Assembly (NCBI GenBank): GCA_963783785.1
Contig: CAWAOQ010000001.1
Coordinates: 310,001 to 374,000, forward strand
Origin: CADEEN01 sp963783785
GTDB lineage: Bacteria; Pseudomonadota; Gammaproteobacteria; Burkholderiales; Burkholderiaceae_C
Reading direction: 5' to 3'
DNA length: 64,000 nucleotides
Shown: in pieces, positions 43,815-52,261 of the stretch
Position numbering within the stretch: position 1 is the first letter of the stretch
How the letters are laid out: each line of letters begins with the position of its first letter
Program-made: the position numbers and the translations under genes
Notes under the pieces: model-generated
The model's input: only the letters and a program-made list of their open reading frames with translations
Told to the model about the DNA's origin: nothing
The model's database searches: none

Positions 43815-44333
43815 ATGGCTAAATTTCAACCCCGCGCGCAGACCGAAGGCAACGACGACGGCCTGAAGGAAAAGATGATCGCGGTCAATCGCGTCACCAA
43901 GGTCGTGAAGGGTGGTCGTACGCTCAGCTTCGCCGCGCTCACCGTCGTTGGCGACGGCGATGGTCGCATCGGCATGGGCAAGGGCAAGGCCAAGGAAGTG
44001 CCGGTGGCAGTGCAAAAAGCCATGGAGGCCGCCCGCCGCAACTTGAAGAAGGTGCCGCTGAAGAATGGCACGATCCATCACAACGTGCGCGGCGAGCACG
44101 GTGCGGCCAAGGTGCTGATGGCCCCGGCGCCGGCCGGTACCGGCATCATCGCGGGTGGCCCGATGCGCGCCGTGTTCGAGGTCATGGGCGTGACCGACAT
44201 CGTGGCCAAGAGCCTGGGCTCGAGCAACCCGTACAACATGGTGCGCGCCACGCTGGACGCCCTGAACAACTCCACCACGCCGTCCGCGGTGGCGGCCAAG
44301 CGCGGCAAGTCGGTCGAAGAGATCTTCAACTGA
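43815..44333 (+). CDS. rpsE: 30S ribosomal protein S5
   Basis: S5 takes part in accuracy and mRNA unwinding. The 172-residue protein has LKEKMIAVNRVTKVVKGGRT, GRIGMGKGKAKEVPVAVQKA, the spectinomycin-site loop region and PAPAGTGIIAGGPMRAVFEV. It is followed by rpmD after 20 bases. Confidence 0.98.
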   Translation: MAKFQPRAQTEGNDDGLKEKMIAVNRVTKVVKGGRTLSFAALTVVGDGDGRIGMGKGKAKEVPVAVQKAMEAARRNLKKVPLKNGTIHHNVRGEHGAAKVLMAPAPAGTGIIAGGPMRAVFEVMGVTDIVAKSLGSSNPYNMVRATLDALNNSTTPSAVAAKRGKSVEEIFN

Positions 44334-44353
44334 GCCGTCGACGGAGAACTGAC

Positions 44354-44536
44354 ATGTCCGACAAGAAAACCGTCACCGTCAAGCTCGTCAGGAGCGTCGC
44401 CGGCACCAAGCAATCGCACCGCGATACCGTGCGCGGGCTGGGTCTGCGCAGACTCAATAGCCAGCGCACGCTGGAAGACACGCCTGCGGTGCGCGGGATG
44501 ATCAACAAGGTCGCCTATCTGGTTCAGGTGCTGTGA
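44354..44536 (+). CDS. rpmD: 50S ribosomal protein L30
   Basis: The 60-residue protein has VTVKLVRSVAGTKQSHRDTV, RGLGLRRLNSQRTLEDTPAV and GMINKVAYLVQVL, the full short bacterial L30 form. GGAGAACTGAC precedes the ATG. Its stop overlaps the rplO start (TGATG). Confidence 0.97.
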   Translation: MSDKKTVTVKLVRSVAGTKQSHRDTVRGLGLRRLNSQRTLEDTPAVRGMINKVAYLVQVL

Positions 44537-44967
44537 TGAATCTCAACAACATCAAGCCGGCAGACGGCAGCAACAAGGCTCGCCGCCGCGTTGGCCGCGG
44601 CATCGGTTCCGGCCTGGGCAAGACCGCGGGTCGTGGCCACAAGGGCCAGAAGTCGCGTGCCGGCGGCTATCACAAGGTCGGTTTCGAAGGCGGTCAGATG
44701 CCGCTGCAGCGCCGCCTGCCCAAGCGCGGCTTCAAATCGCATGCACTCAAGTACAACGCCGAGATCACGCTGTCCGATCTGCAGAAGCTCGGTGCCGCCG
44801 AGGTCGATCTGCTCACCCTGAAGCAAGCCGGCCTGGTCAGCGACATGATCAAGACCGTCAAGGTGATCAAGACCGGCGAACTGAACGCCAAGGTGGTGCT
44901 CAAGGGAGTCGGCGCTACGGCAGGCGCGAAGGCGGTGATCGAAGCCGCCGGCGGCTCGATCGCGTAA
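44536..44967 (+). CDS. rplO: 50S ribosomal protein L15
   Basis: L15 is a late assembly protein. The 143-residue protein has RRRVGRGIGSGLGKTAGRGH, KGQKSRAGGYHKVGFEGGQM and PLQRRLPKRGFKS. The ATG at 44536 overlaps the rpmD stop. secY follows after 15 bases. Confidence 0.97.
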   Translation: MNLNNIKPADGSNKARRRVGRGIGSGLGKTAGRGHKGQKSRAGGYHKVGFEGGQMPLQRRLPKRGFKSHALKYNAEITLSDLQKLGAAEVDLLTLKQAGLVSDMIKTVKVIKTGELNAKVVLKGVGATAGAKAVIEAAGGSIA

Positions 44968-44982
44968 CGCGGGGACCACGAG

Positions 44983-46293
44983 TTGGCAACGAACGCCACC
45001 CAGCTGGCCAAGAGCGGCAAGTTCGGCGACCTGCGTCGCCGCTTGACGTTCTTGCTGCTCGCGCTCGTGGTCTATCGCCTGGGCGCGCACATTCCGGTGC
45101 CCGGCATCAACCCGGGGGAACTGCAGAAGCTGTTCCAGAGCCAGAGCGGCGGCATCCTGAACCTGTTCAACATGTTCAGCGGCGGTGCGCTGTCTCGTTT
45201 CACGGTCTTCGCGCTGGGGATCATGCCGTACATCTCGGCCTCGATCATCATGCAGTTGATGACCTACGTGGTGCCGACGCTTGAGTCGCTCAAGAAGGAA
45301 GGCGAATCGGGCCGCCGCAAGATCACGCAGTACACCCGGTACGGCACGCTGCTATTGGCGATCTTCCAGTCGCTGGGCATTGCGCTGGCTCTCGAGGGAT
45401 CGCCCGGGCTGGTGATGGTGCCGGGCTTCGGCTTCCGCATGACGGCCGTGGTGAGCCTGGTTGCCGGCACGATGTTCCTGATGTGGCTGGGCGAGCAGAT
45501 CACCGAGCGCGGCCTGGGCAACGGCATTTCGATCCTGATCTTCGCGGGCATCGCGGCCGGACTGCCAAACGCCATTGGCGGCCTGTTCGAGCTTGTGCGG
45601 ACCGGGTCGATGAGCATCTTCGCGTCGCTGTTCATCATCGCGCTGGTCGTGTTCGTGACTTTTGCGGTGGTCTTCGTCGAGCGCGGCCAACGCAAGATCC
45701 TTGTCAATTACGCCAAGCGCCAGGTCGGCAACAAGGTCTACGGTGGCCAGTCGTCGCACCTGCCTTTGAAGCTCAACATGTCGGGCGTCATCCCGCCGAT
45801 CTTCGCGTCGTCGATCATCCTGCTCCCCGCAACGGTGGTGGGCTGGTTCGCCACCGGCGAGGGCATGCGCTGGTTGAAGGATCTATCGTCCGCTCTGTCG
45901 CCGGGCCAGCCGATCTATGTGCTGTTGTATGCGGCGATGATCGTGTTCTTCTGCTTCTTCTACACGGCTCTGGTCTTCAACAGCCGTGAGACGGCCGACA
46001 ACCTGAAGAAGAGCGGTGCCTTCATTCCCGGCATCCGCCCTGGCGACCAGACCGCCAAGTACATCGACCGCATCCTCGGGCGTCTGACGCTGGCTGGCGC
46101 GATCTACATCACCGCGGTTTGCCTGCTGCCCGAGTTCCTGGTGCTGAAGTACAACGTGCCCTTCTACTTCGGGGGCACCTCGTTGTTGATCATCGTGGTC
46201 GTGACGATGGACTTCTGGGCCCAGGTGCAGAGTTACGTGATGAGTCAGCAGTACGAGTCGCTTTTGAAGAAGGCAAATTTCAAGGCATCCTGA
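44983..46293 (+). CDS. secY: Preprotein translocase subunit SecY
   Basis: SecY is the channel of the Sec translocon. The 436-residue protein begins with TTG at 44983 after GGGGACCACGAG and has ten predicted membrane helices. Conserved segments include YRLGAHIPVPGINP, ALGIMPYISASIIMQLMTYV, RRKITQYTRYGTLLLA and the cytoplasmic loop FNSRETADNLKKSGAFIPGI. It occupies its standard place after rplO. Confidence 0.98.
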   Translation: MATNATQLAKSGKFGDLRRRLTFLLLALVVYRLGAHIPVPGINPGELQKLFQSQSGGILNLFNMFSGGALSRFTVFALGIMPYISASIIMQLMTYVVPTLESLKKEGESGRRKITQYTRYGTLLLAIFQSLGIALALEGSPGLVMVPGFGFRMTAVVSLVAGTMFLMWLGEQITERGLGNGISILIFAGIAAGLPNAIGGLFELVRTGSMSIFASLFIIALVVFVTFAVVFVERGQRKILVNYAKRQVGNKVYGGQSSHLPLKLNMSGVIPPIFASSIILLPATVVGWFATGEGMRWLKDLSSALSPGQPIYVLLYAAMIVFFCFFYTALVFNSRETADNLKKSGAFIPGIRPGDQTAKYIDRILGRLTLAGAIYITAVCLLPEFLVLKYNVPFYFGGTSLLIIVVVTMDFWAQVQSYVMSQQYESLLKKANFKAS

Positions 46294-46294
46294 G

Positions 46295-46513
46295 ATGGCG
46301 AAGGATGACGTCATCCAGATGCAGGGCGAGATTCTGGAGAACCTGCCCAACGCTACGTTTCGCGTGAAGCTGGAGAACGGTCACGTGGTACTCGGTCATA
46401 TCTCCGGGAAGATGCGCATGCACTACATCCGCATCCTGCCCGGCGACAAGGTCACCGTCGAGTTGACGCCCTACGATTTGAGTCGGGCTCGCATCGTGTT
46501 CCGCGCGAAGTGA
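46295..46513 (+). CDS. infA: Translation initiation factor IF-1
   Basis: IF-1 blocks the A site during initiation. The 72-residue OB-fold protein has IQMQGEILENLPNATFRVKL, ENGHVVLGHISGKMRMHYIR and LPGDKVTVELTPYDLSRARI. It starts one base after secY (TGAGATG). Betaproteobacteria often carry a second infA elsewhere; this is the ribosomal-operon copy. Confidence 0.97.
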   Translation: MAKDDVIQMQGEILENLPNATFRVKLENGHVVLGHISGKMRMHYIRILPGDKVTVELTPYDLSRARIVFRAK

Positions 46514-46544
46514 GCGCGGTAGAGAGAAGTTCAAGGAGAGCAAC

Positions 46545-46658
46545 ATGAAAGTCGCTGCATCGGTCAAGAAGATGTGCCGCAATTGCAAGATCATTCGCCG
46601 CAACGGTGTAGTGCGTGTGATCTGCACCGACCCGCGCCACAAGCAGCGCCAGGGCTGA
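46545..46658 (+). CDS. rpmJ: 50S ribosomal protein L36
   Basis: The 37-residue frame begins MKVAASVKKMCRNCKIIRRN and continues GVVRVICTDPRHKQRQG. It keeps the CxxC, third Cys and His that bind zinc (C-plus form). AAGGAGAG lies at good distance before the ATG. It sits between infA and rpsM as in most bacteria. Confidence 0.96.
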   Translation: MKVAASVKKMCRNCKIIRRNGVVRVICTDPRHKQRQG

Positions 46659-46691
46659 ACGCGCCCCCGTACAAGATTTCGAAGGAACACC

Positions 46692-47057
46692 ATGGCACGC
46701 ATTGCTGGTATCAATATCCCGCCCCACAAACACGCAGAAGTCGGTCTGACGTCGATCTACGGCATTGGCCGCACGACGGCGCAGAAGATTTGTGACAAGG
46801 CAGGCATCGCGCACTCGAAGAAGATCAAGGATCTCTCGGACGCCGATCTGGAAAAGATCCGTGACGAGATCAGCCGCATGACGATCGAAGGCGATTTGCG
46901 CCGCGAGATGTCGATCAACATCAAGCGCCTGATGGACCTCGGTTGCTATCGTGGCATGCGCCATCGCCGCGGGCTGCCGGTGCGCGGTCAGCGCACCAAG
47001 ACCAATGCGCGCACGCGCAAGGGCCCGCGCAAGTCGGGCGCCCTGGTCAAGAAGTGA
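46692..47057 (+). CDS. rpsM: 30S ribosomal protein S13
   Basis: S13 contacts P-site tRNA through its C-terminal tail. The 121-residue protein has RIAGINIPPHKHAEVGLTSI, YGIGRTTAQKICDKAG and GCYRGMRHRRGLPVRGQRTK followed by KTNARTRKGPRK. GAAGGAACACC precedes the ATG. It opens the alpha operon (rpsM-rpsK-rpsD-rpoA-rplQ). Confidence 0.98.
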   Translation: MARIAGINIPPHKHAEVGLTSIYGIGRTTAQKICDKAGIAHSKKIKDLSDADLEKIRDEISRMTIEGDLRREMSINIKRLMDLGCYRGMRHRRGLPVRGQRTKTNARTRKGPRKSGALVKK

Positions 47058-47092
47058 CCCCGCGCGTCGCTAGAGACTCCAAGGAATAGAAC

Positions 47093-47497
47093 ATGGCCAA
47101 GGCACCCCAGAACACCGCCGCGCGTCGCGTGAGCAAGAAGATCCGCAAGAACGTCGCGGATGGCATTGCCCACGTGCACGCGTCATTCAACAACACCATC
47201 ATCACCATCACCGACCGCCAGGGCGGCGCCCTGTCGTGGGCCTCTTCCGGAGGCCAGGGCTTCAAGGGCTCGCGCAAGAGCACGCCCTTCGCGGCGCAGG
47301 TGGCGGCCGAGAATGCCGGCCGTGCTGCGCAGGAACAGGGCATCAAGAACCTCGATGTGCGCATCAAGGGCCCGGGCCCGGGCCGTGAGTCGAGCGTGCG
47401 AGCACTGGCGTCGCTCGGTATTCGCATCAACTCGATTTCGGATGTGACGCCGGTCCCGCACAACGGCTGCCGACCGCAGAAGCGCCGTCGCATCTGA
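47093..47497 (+). CDS. rpsK: 30S ribosomal protein S11
   Basis: S11 lines the mRNA exit path. The 134-residue protein has KNVADGIAHVHASFNNTIIT, GGQGFKGSRKSTPFAAQVAA, and the conserved end DVTPVPHNGCRPQKRRRI. AAGGAATAGAAC precedes the ATG. Confidence 0.98.
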   Translation: MAKAPQNTAARRVSKKIRKNVADGIAHVHASFNNTIITITDRQGGALSWASSGGQGFKGSRKSTPFAAQVAAENAGRAAQEQGIKNLDVRIKGPGPGRESSVRALASLGIRINSISDVTPVPHNGCRPQKRRRI

Positions 47498-47641
47498 TCG
47501 TTTCCCCACCGCGTCGGCACGGCTGCAGAGCCCTGCCGGCGCTGGCTTTTTGAAGACCACCGTTCGAGCGCACTCCAACAATATCCGCCGAACTCGCGCG
47601 ACAAGAAGGTCGCGTCAGACTGACCAGTAAAGGACATCACC

Positions 47642-48265
47642 GTGGCACGTCTCTTGGGCCCCAAGGCCAAACTCTCTCGCCGGGAAGGCACCGACCTGTT
47701 CCTGAAGAGCGCGCGTCGCGCGATCAGCGACAAGTCGAAATTCGAGTCCAAACCGGGCCAGCATGGTCGCACCAGCGGCTCGCGCACCAGCGATTTCGGC
47801 CTGCAGCTTCGCGAGAAGCAGAAGGTCAAGCGCATGTACGGCGTGCTCGAGCGCCAGTTCCGCCGCTACTTTGCCGAAGCCGAGCGCCGCAAAGGCAACA
47901 CCGGCGCCAATCTGCTGATGCTGCTCGAATCGCGCCTGGACAACGTGGTCTATCGCATGGGTTTTGGCAGCACGCGCGCCGAAGCGCGCCAGCTGGTGTC
48001 GCACAAGGGCATCACCGTCAATGGCGAGGTCGTCAACATCTCGTCGTTCCTGGTCAAGGCGGGTGACACCGTGGCAGTGCGCGAGAAGGCAAAGAAGCAG
48101 TTGCGCGTGACCGACTCGGTCAAGCTGGCCGAATCGATCGGGCTGCCAGCCTGGGTCAAGGTCGATACCGCCAAGCTCGAAGGTGTGTTCACCAAGGCAC
48201 CCGATCGCGACGAATTCGGGGCGGAGATCAAGGAAGCGCTGATCGTCGAGTTGTACTCGCGCTAG
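47642..48265 (+). CDS. rpsD: 30S ribosomal protein S4
   Basis: S4 nucleates 30S assembly and, in E. coli, represses the alpha operon and acts as an antiterminator. It begins with GTG at 47642 (VARLLGPKAKLSRREGTDLF) after AAAGGACATCACC. The 207-residue protein has the S4 RNA-binding segment NVVYRMGFGSTRAEARQLVS and HKGITVNGEVVNISSFLVKA. An unusually long 144-base spacer separates it from rpsK and a 152-base hairpin-rich spacer follows it. Confidence 0.97.
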   Translation: MARLLGPKAKLSRREGTDLFLKSARRAISDKSKFESKPGQHGRTSGSRTSDFGLQLREKQKVKRMYGVLERQFRRYFAEAERRKGNTGANLLMLLESRLDNVVYRMGFGSTRAEARQLVSHKGITVNGEVVNISSFLVKAGDTVAVREKAKKQLRVTDSVKLAESIGLPAWVKVDTAKLEGVFTKAPDRDEFGAEIKEALIVELYSR

Positions 48266-48273
48266 GTAGACAG

Positions 48274-48342
48274 AAGGGCGGGGTGTCGGCCTGTGGCCGT
48301 CGCCCCTTTCCGCGGGCGCTTCGCGTGGCCGGCCACGAAGCG
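48274..48342 (+). promoter_or_regulatory. Hairpin-rich spacer between rpsD and rpoA
   Basis: AAGGGCG (48274-48280) can pair with CGCCCCTT (48301-48308, one bulge) around inner stem CGGCC/GGCCG. Then CGCTTCGCGTGGCC (48317-48330) faces GGCCACGAAGCG (48331-48342), a near-perfect inverted repeat missing two bases on one arm. No T-run follows, so RNA processing or partial attenuation before rpoA is more likely than full termination. Confidence 0.4.
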
Positions 48343-48417
48343 AGAAAACCCCCATCCGGCGGATCCATCAGCCTTATCGGTGTAACGAGCCGAGGGTATT
48401 GACAGGAAAACCACTCA

Positions 48418-49407
48418 ATGCAAACCAATCTGCTGAAGCCCAAAGCCATCAATGTCGAGCCAATCGGCGGCCACCGCGCCAAGGCCACGCTCGAGCCCTT
48501 CGAGCGCGGCTACGGTCACACGCTGGGCAATGCCCTGCGCCGCGTGCTGTTGTCGTCGATGGTGGGATACGCACCGACCGAAGTCACGATCGCTGGCGTG
48601 CTGCACGAGTACTCGACGATCGACGGCGTCCAGGAAGACGTGGTCCACATCATGCTCAACCTGAAGGGTGTCACCTTCCGCCTGCACAACCGCGACGAGG
48701 TCACGCTGGTGCTGCGCAAGGAAGGCGAGGGACCGGTCACGGCTGGCGACATCCAGACGCCGCATGACGTCGAAATCATCAACCCCGATCATGTGATCGC
48801 GCATCTGTCGCACGGTGGCAAGCTCGATATGCAGATCAAGGTCGAGAAGGGCCGTGGCTACGTGCCGGGCAACATGCGTCGCTTCGGCGACGAGCCGACC
48901 AAGTCGATCGGCCGCATCGTGCTCGATGCCTCTTTCTCGCCAGTGCGGCGCGTCAGCTACGCGGTCGAGAACGCCCGCGTCGAACAACGTACCGACCTCG
49001 ACAAGCTCGTGATGGAGATCGAGACCAACGGCGCGATCAGTCCCGAGGAAGCGATCCGTTCGTCGGCCAAGATCCTGGTCGAGCAGTTGGCGGTGTTCGC
49101 GCAACTCGAAGGCAGCGAAGTCAGCGGCATCTTCGAGGAGCAGAAGCGCGCCACCAGCACGTTCGATCCCATCCTGCTGCGCCCGGTCGACGAACTCGAA
49201 CTCACGGTGCGTTCGGCCAACTGCCTGAAGGCTGAAAATATCTACTACATCGGCGACCTGATCCAGCGCACCGAGACCGAGCTGCTGAAGACCCCGAACC
49301 TCGGACGCAAGTCGCTCAACGAAATCAAGGAAGTGCTCGCCTCGCGTGGCCTCACGCTGGGCGCACGTTTGGAGAACTGGCCCCCGCAGGGCCTGGACAA
49401 GCGATAA
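48418..49407 (+). CDS. rpoA: DNA-directed RNA polymerase subunit alpha
   Basis: Alpha dimerises to start polymerase assembly, and its C-terminal domain binds UP elements and activators. The 329-residue protein has ERGYGHTLGNALRRVLLSSM in the N-terminal domain and the C-terminal-domain helices NCLKAENIYYIGDLIQRTET and LLKTPNLGRKSLNEIKEVLA. Length equals that of E. coli alpha. Confidence 0.99.
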   Translation: MQTNLLKPKAINVEPIGGHRAKATLEPFERGYGHTLGNALRRVLLSSMVGYAPTEVTIAGVLHEYSTIDGVQEDVVHIMLNLKGVTFRLHNRDEVTLVLRKEGEGPVTAGDIQTPHDVEIINPDHVIAHLSHGGKLDMQIKVEKGRGYVPGNMRRFGDEPTKSIGRIVLDASFSPVRRVSYAVENARVEQRTDLDKLVMEIETNGAISPEEAIRSSAKILVEQLAVFAQLEGSEVSGIFEEQKRATSTFDPILLRPVDELELTVRSANCLKAENIYYIGDLIQRTETELLKTPNLGRKSLNEIKEVLASRGLTLGARLENWPPQGLDKR

Positions 49408-49478
49408 ACATCGCCTGTCGAGTGGCAACTCCCAGTACCTGATACGGCTGGGAGAACAATCAAGTAAAGGATCCCACC

Positions 49479-49874
49479 ATGCGCCACCGCAACGGACTAC
49501 GCAAACTCAACCGCACCAGCGCGCATCGCCAGGCAATGCTGCGCAACATGTGCAACTCGCTGATCACCCACGAAGCGATCAAGACCACGCTGCCCAAGGC
49601 CAAGGAACTGCGCATGGCCGTCGAGCCGCTGATCACGTTGGCCAAGAACGCCACGTTGGCCAACCGCCGCCTGGCTTTCGACCGCACGCGTGATCGCGAT
49701 GTCGTCACAAAGCTGTTCAACGACCTCGGCCCGCGCTACAAGGCGCGCCCCGGCGGCTACACGCGGATCCTGAAGATGGGGTTTCGTGCCGGTGACAACG
49801 CACCGATGGCTTTTGTCGAGCTGGTCGACCGGCCGGAACCAAAGTCCGAGGAAGCCAAGGCCGACGCCGAATAG
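49479..49874 (+). CDS. rplQ: 50S ribosomal protein L17
   Basis: L17 lies near the tunnel exit. The 131-residue protein has MRHRNGLRKLNRTSAHRQAM, LRNMCNSLITHEAIKTTLPK and RPGGYTRILKMGFRAGDNAP. It is the final gene of the ribosomal run and is followed 19 bases later by a strong hairpin terminator. Confidence 0.98.
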   Translation: MRHRNGLRKLNRTSAHRQAMLRNMCNSLITHEAIKTTLPKAKELRMAVEPLITLAKNATLANRRLAFDRTRDRDVVTKLFNDLGPRYKARPGGYTRILKMGFRAGDNAPMAFVELVDRPEPKSEEAKADAE

Positions 49875-49893
49875 GCCTCGCGCGAACCTGGCG

Positions 49894-49926
49894 ACAAGGC
49901 CAGCTGCGAGCTGGCCTTGTTCATTT
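49894..49926 (+). terminator. Terminator closing the ribosomal protein run
   Basis: ACAAGGCCAGCT, loop GCG, AGCTGGCCTTGT gives a perfect 12-bp stem (49894-49920), then TCATTTC. It is the first terminator of full strength since rpoC, apart from the structure between fusA and tuf. Confidence 0.75.
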
Positions 49927-50064
49927 CGGCCGGCAAACTGGGGCACAAGCGTGCTGCCGCCTGACGTTGCTGGGGATCATTGGGTCTCGCGCCTCGGCGC
50001 TCGCGAAACAGAGCCTGCTGCGCCAAAGGCGTGCCAGCGTGCCGTGCTAGAATTCGCCCTCTGA

Positions 50065-50141
<77 letters not shown>

Positions 50142-50167
50142 ATTTCGCTCGAGAAAAGAAGTCGTGA

Positions 50168-50188
50168 AGGCCCGCCAAGTGCGGGCCT
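50168..50188 (+). terminator. Hairpin after tRNA-fMet
   Basis: AGGCCCGC, loop CAAGT, GCGGGCCT forms an 8-bp stem 26 bases after the tRNA, followed by CTTGC. It probably ends the tRNA transcript; the T-tract is weak. Confidence 0.5.
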
Positions 50189-50243
50189 CTTGCATTCTGG
50201 GCAGCTACCTCGTGGCCGTGACGAGGTCTGTGGCGCAGCGGGC

Positions 50244-51374
50244 TCAGCCGGGTCCCAGGAGTGACGCGATCTGCCCTTCGCTCAAACCCACCTCACGCAA
50301 GATGTCCGCCCCGTGCTCGCCTCGCCTTGGCACCGGACCGGGTTCGAATTTGCCACTGGAGAAACGCGGTGCCGGTGCGGCTTGAAGCACACCATCACGC
50401 TCGGCATAGATTCCGCGTGCCGAGATGTGGGGATGCGCCGTGGCCGCACGCGGATCGAGTACCGGTGCGAAACAGGCATCGCTGCCTTCGAGCAGGGCTG
50501 TCCAGTGCTGGCGTGGCTGGCTGGCAAAAATCGCGGCGAGCCGCTGGCGCAGCGGTCCCCAGGTGTTCGGATCGTAGGGATGCTGGAAGTCGGGATCGTC
50601 CGTGAGCCCCAGCCTGTCCAGCAGCACAGCGTAGAACTGGGGTTCAAGCGAGGCAATGCTGATGAACTCCCCATCGGCACAGGCATAGCTGCCATACCAG
50701 TGGGGGCCGTCGAGAAGGCCGCGCCCGCGCTCGATCGGCTGGCGTCCGGCCGCGTGCAGCGAGAGCAGGAGATTCATCAGGTTGGCACTGCCATCGACGA
50801 CGGCCGCATCGACGACCTGGCCACGGCCGCTGCTGCGCGCGTGCAGGATGCCTGCGAGCACGCCCAGGGCCAAGTACAGGGCGCCACCGCCCATGTCGCC
50901 CACCAACGTAGGCGGGGCCAGCGGCGGCGTGCCAACTTCGCCCGAGTACCACAGGGCTCCGGACAGGGCGATGTAGTTGAGGTCATGTCCGGCAGCCTGG
51001 GCCAGTGGACCGTCCTGACCCCAGCCGGTCATGCGGCCGTAGACGAGGCGCGGGTTGCACTCCAGGCAGACATCCGGTCCGAGACCCAGCCGTTCCATCA
51101 CTCCCGGTCGCATGCCTTCGAGCAGCGCATCAGCGCCTGCAATGAGTTTGAGCATGGCACCGGTGGCGCGCGCATCCTTCAGGTCCAGCGCCAAGGACCG
51201 CTTGCCGCGATTGACGATGGCGTTGTCGCCCAATTCGAGCGGATCGCCTGCTCTTGCACTGCTACGTTCAACCAGGATGACTTCGGCGCCCATGTCCGCC
51301 AGAAGCATCCCGCAAAAGGGAGCAGGTCCAATGCCGGCGATTTCAACAATGCGAACGCCCGACAGCACGCCCAT
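50244..51374 (-). CDS. Class III CoA-transferase (CaiB/BaiF; alpha-methylacyl-CoA racemase-like)
   Basis: Family members move CoA between carboxylic acids or racemise 2-methylacyl-CoA. The 376-residue protein starts at the ATG at 51374 (MGVLSGVRIVEIAGIGPAPF), with GAGGGA about 7 bases upstream. Segments: GMLLADMGAEVILVER, GKRSLALDLKDA, NPRLVYGRMTGWGQDGPLAQ, and TLVGDMGGGALYLALGVLAG with the catalytic aspartate. The overall pattern is closest to alpha-methylacyl-CoA racemases, which would help degrade branched fatty acids, but CoA-transferase activity cannot be excluded. It lies alone on the minus strand; 201 bases separate it from cytochrome c4. Confidence 0.88.
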   Translation of the reverse strand: MGVLSGVRIVEIAGIGPAPFCGMLLADMGAEVILVERSSARAGDPLELGDNAIVNRGKRSLALDLKDARATGAMLKLIAGADALLEGMRPGVMERLGLGPDVCLECNPRLVYGRMTGWGQDGPLAQAAGHDLNYIALSGALWYSGEVGTPPLAPPTLVGDMGGGALYLALGVLAGILHARSSGRGQVVDAAVVDGSANLMNLLLSLHAAGRQPIERGRGLLDGPHWYGSYACADGEFISIASLEPQFYAVLLDRLGLTDDPDFQHPYDPNTWGPLRQRLAAIFASQPRQHWTALLEGSDACFAPVLDPRAATAHPHISARGIYAERDGVLQAAPAPRFSSGKFEPGPVPRRGEHGADILREVGLSEGQIASLLGPG

Positions 51375-51575
51375 GGTCAGTCCCTCAAGTATTCCAATGC
51401 AGACTGGCGTTCTTGCGCTGAAGTTGCGGCCCAGCAAGTGGGAACTCAGCGAGGCTGTCAGTGCAGCCCGCTCAAGTCACGGACGGCGCAGACGCTGACC
51501 ACCGGCCCCGCAGTCTCCGCCAGGCGCAGGCCATGCTGCGCGGACTCTTCATCGCAGATGCACAGGCAACCAGGC

Positions 51576-52196
51576 TCAGCGAAGCCCGGCCATGTAGTCG
51601 GAGACGGCCTTGATTTCCTGGTCGCTCATCTTCGCGGCGATGGCGGTCATCTGTGCGCTGTTGGCGCGCGCGCCGCCGCGGAACGCGACCAACTGCGCTT
51701 CCGTGTAGTCCCCATGCTGGCTGCCGACGCGCGGGTACTGGGCCGGGATGCCGGCGCCATTCGGGCTGTGGCAGCCGGCACAGGCTGGCACGGCCTTGTC
51801 GGCAATGCCGGCGCGATAGATCTTCTCGCCGAGCTTGACCGTGTCCTTGTTCTTGGCGAAGCCCGGCTTGGCGCTCTTGCCGGCATAGAACGAGGCGACA
51901 TGCCGCATGTCCTCATCCGACAGCGTTCCGGCAAAACCCTTCATCACTGCGCTGTTGCGCTTGCCAGACTTGAACTCCTGCAGCTGCTTCACGATGTACT
52001 CGGGGTGCTGCCCGGCGAGGATGGGGTTGGCCGGACTGCCGCGAGAGCCATCGGCGGTATGACAGGCGCCGCACACTTGCGTCGAGATCGCCTGGCCCTT
52101 TGCGGGGTCGGGCTTGGCGGCGGGCGCCGGGGTGGCGGCGAGCACGGGTGCGGCCAACAGGGCAGCCAGGGACAGAGCGGTGAGGGCCTTCATCAT
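51576..52196 (-). CDS. Periplasmic dihaem cytochrome c4
   Basis: Cytochrome c4 carries electrons in the periplasm, commonly to cbb3 or other terminal oxidases. From the start at 52196 there is a Sec signal peptide (MMKALTALSLAALLAAPVLA), then two class I cytochrome c domains with CGACH and CAGCH haem sites and methionine ligands in NSAVMKGFAGTLSDEDM and NSAQMTAIAAKMSDQEI. Length is 206 residues, standard for c4. A longer upstream frame overlaps engB and is rejected. It diverges from engB, as in many betaproteobacteria. Confidence 0.95.
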   Translation of the reverse strand: MMKALTALSLAALLAAPVLAATPAPAAKPDPAKGQAISTQVCGACHTADGSRGSPANPILAGQHPEYIVKQLQEFKSGKRNSAVMKGFAGTLSDEDMRHVASFYAGKSAKPGFAKNKDTVKLGEKIYRAGIADKAVPACAGCHSPNGAGIPAQYPRVGSQHGDYTEAQLVAFRGGARANSAQMTAIAAKMSDQEIKAVSDYMAGLR

Positions 52197-52261
52197 GGTC
52201 GGCGGGCCTTGGTGTAAGGAGGTTGCTGCGGGCGCAAAACCGGCGAATTTTACAATGCTGC

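Noticed and set aside
51375..51575. A short minus-strand frame containing CLCICDEESAQHGLRLAETA in the spacer between cytochrome c4 and the CoA-transferase
   Set aside because: It has no ATG, GTG or TTG start, no ribosome-binding site and no family likeness; the spacer is treated as non-coding.
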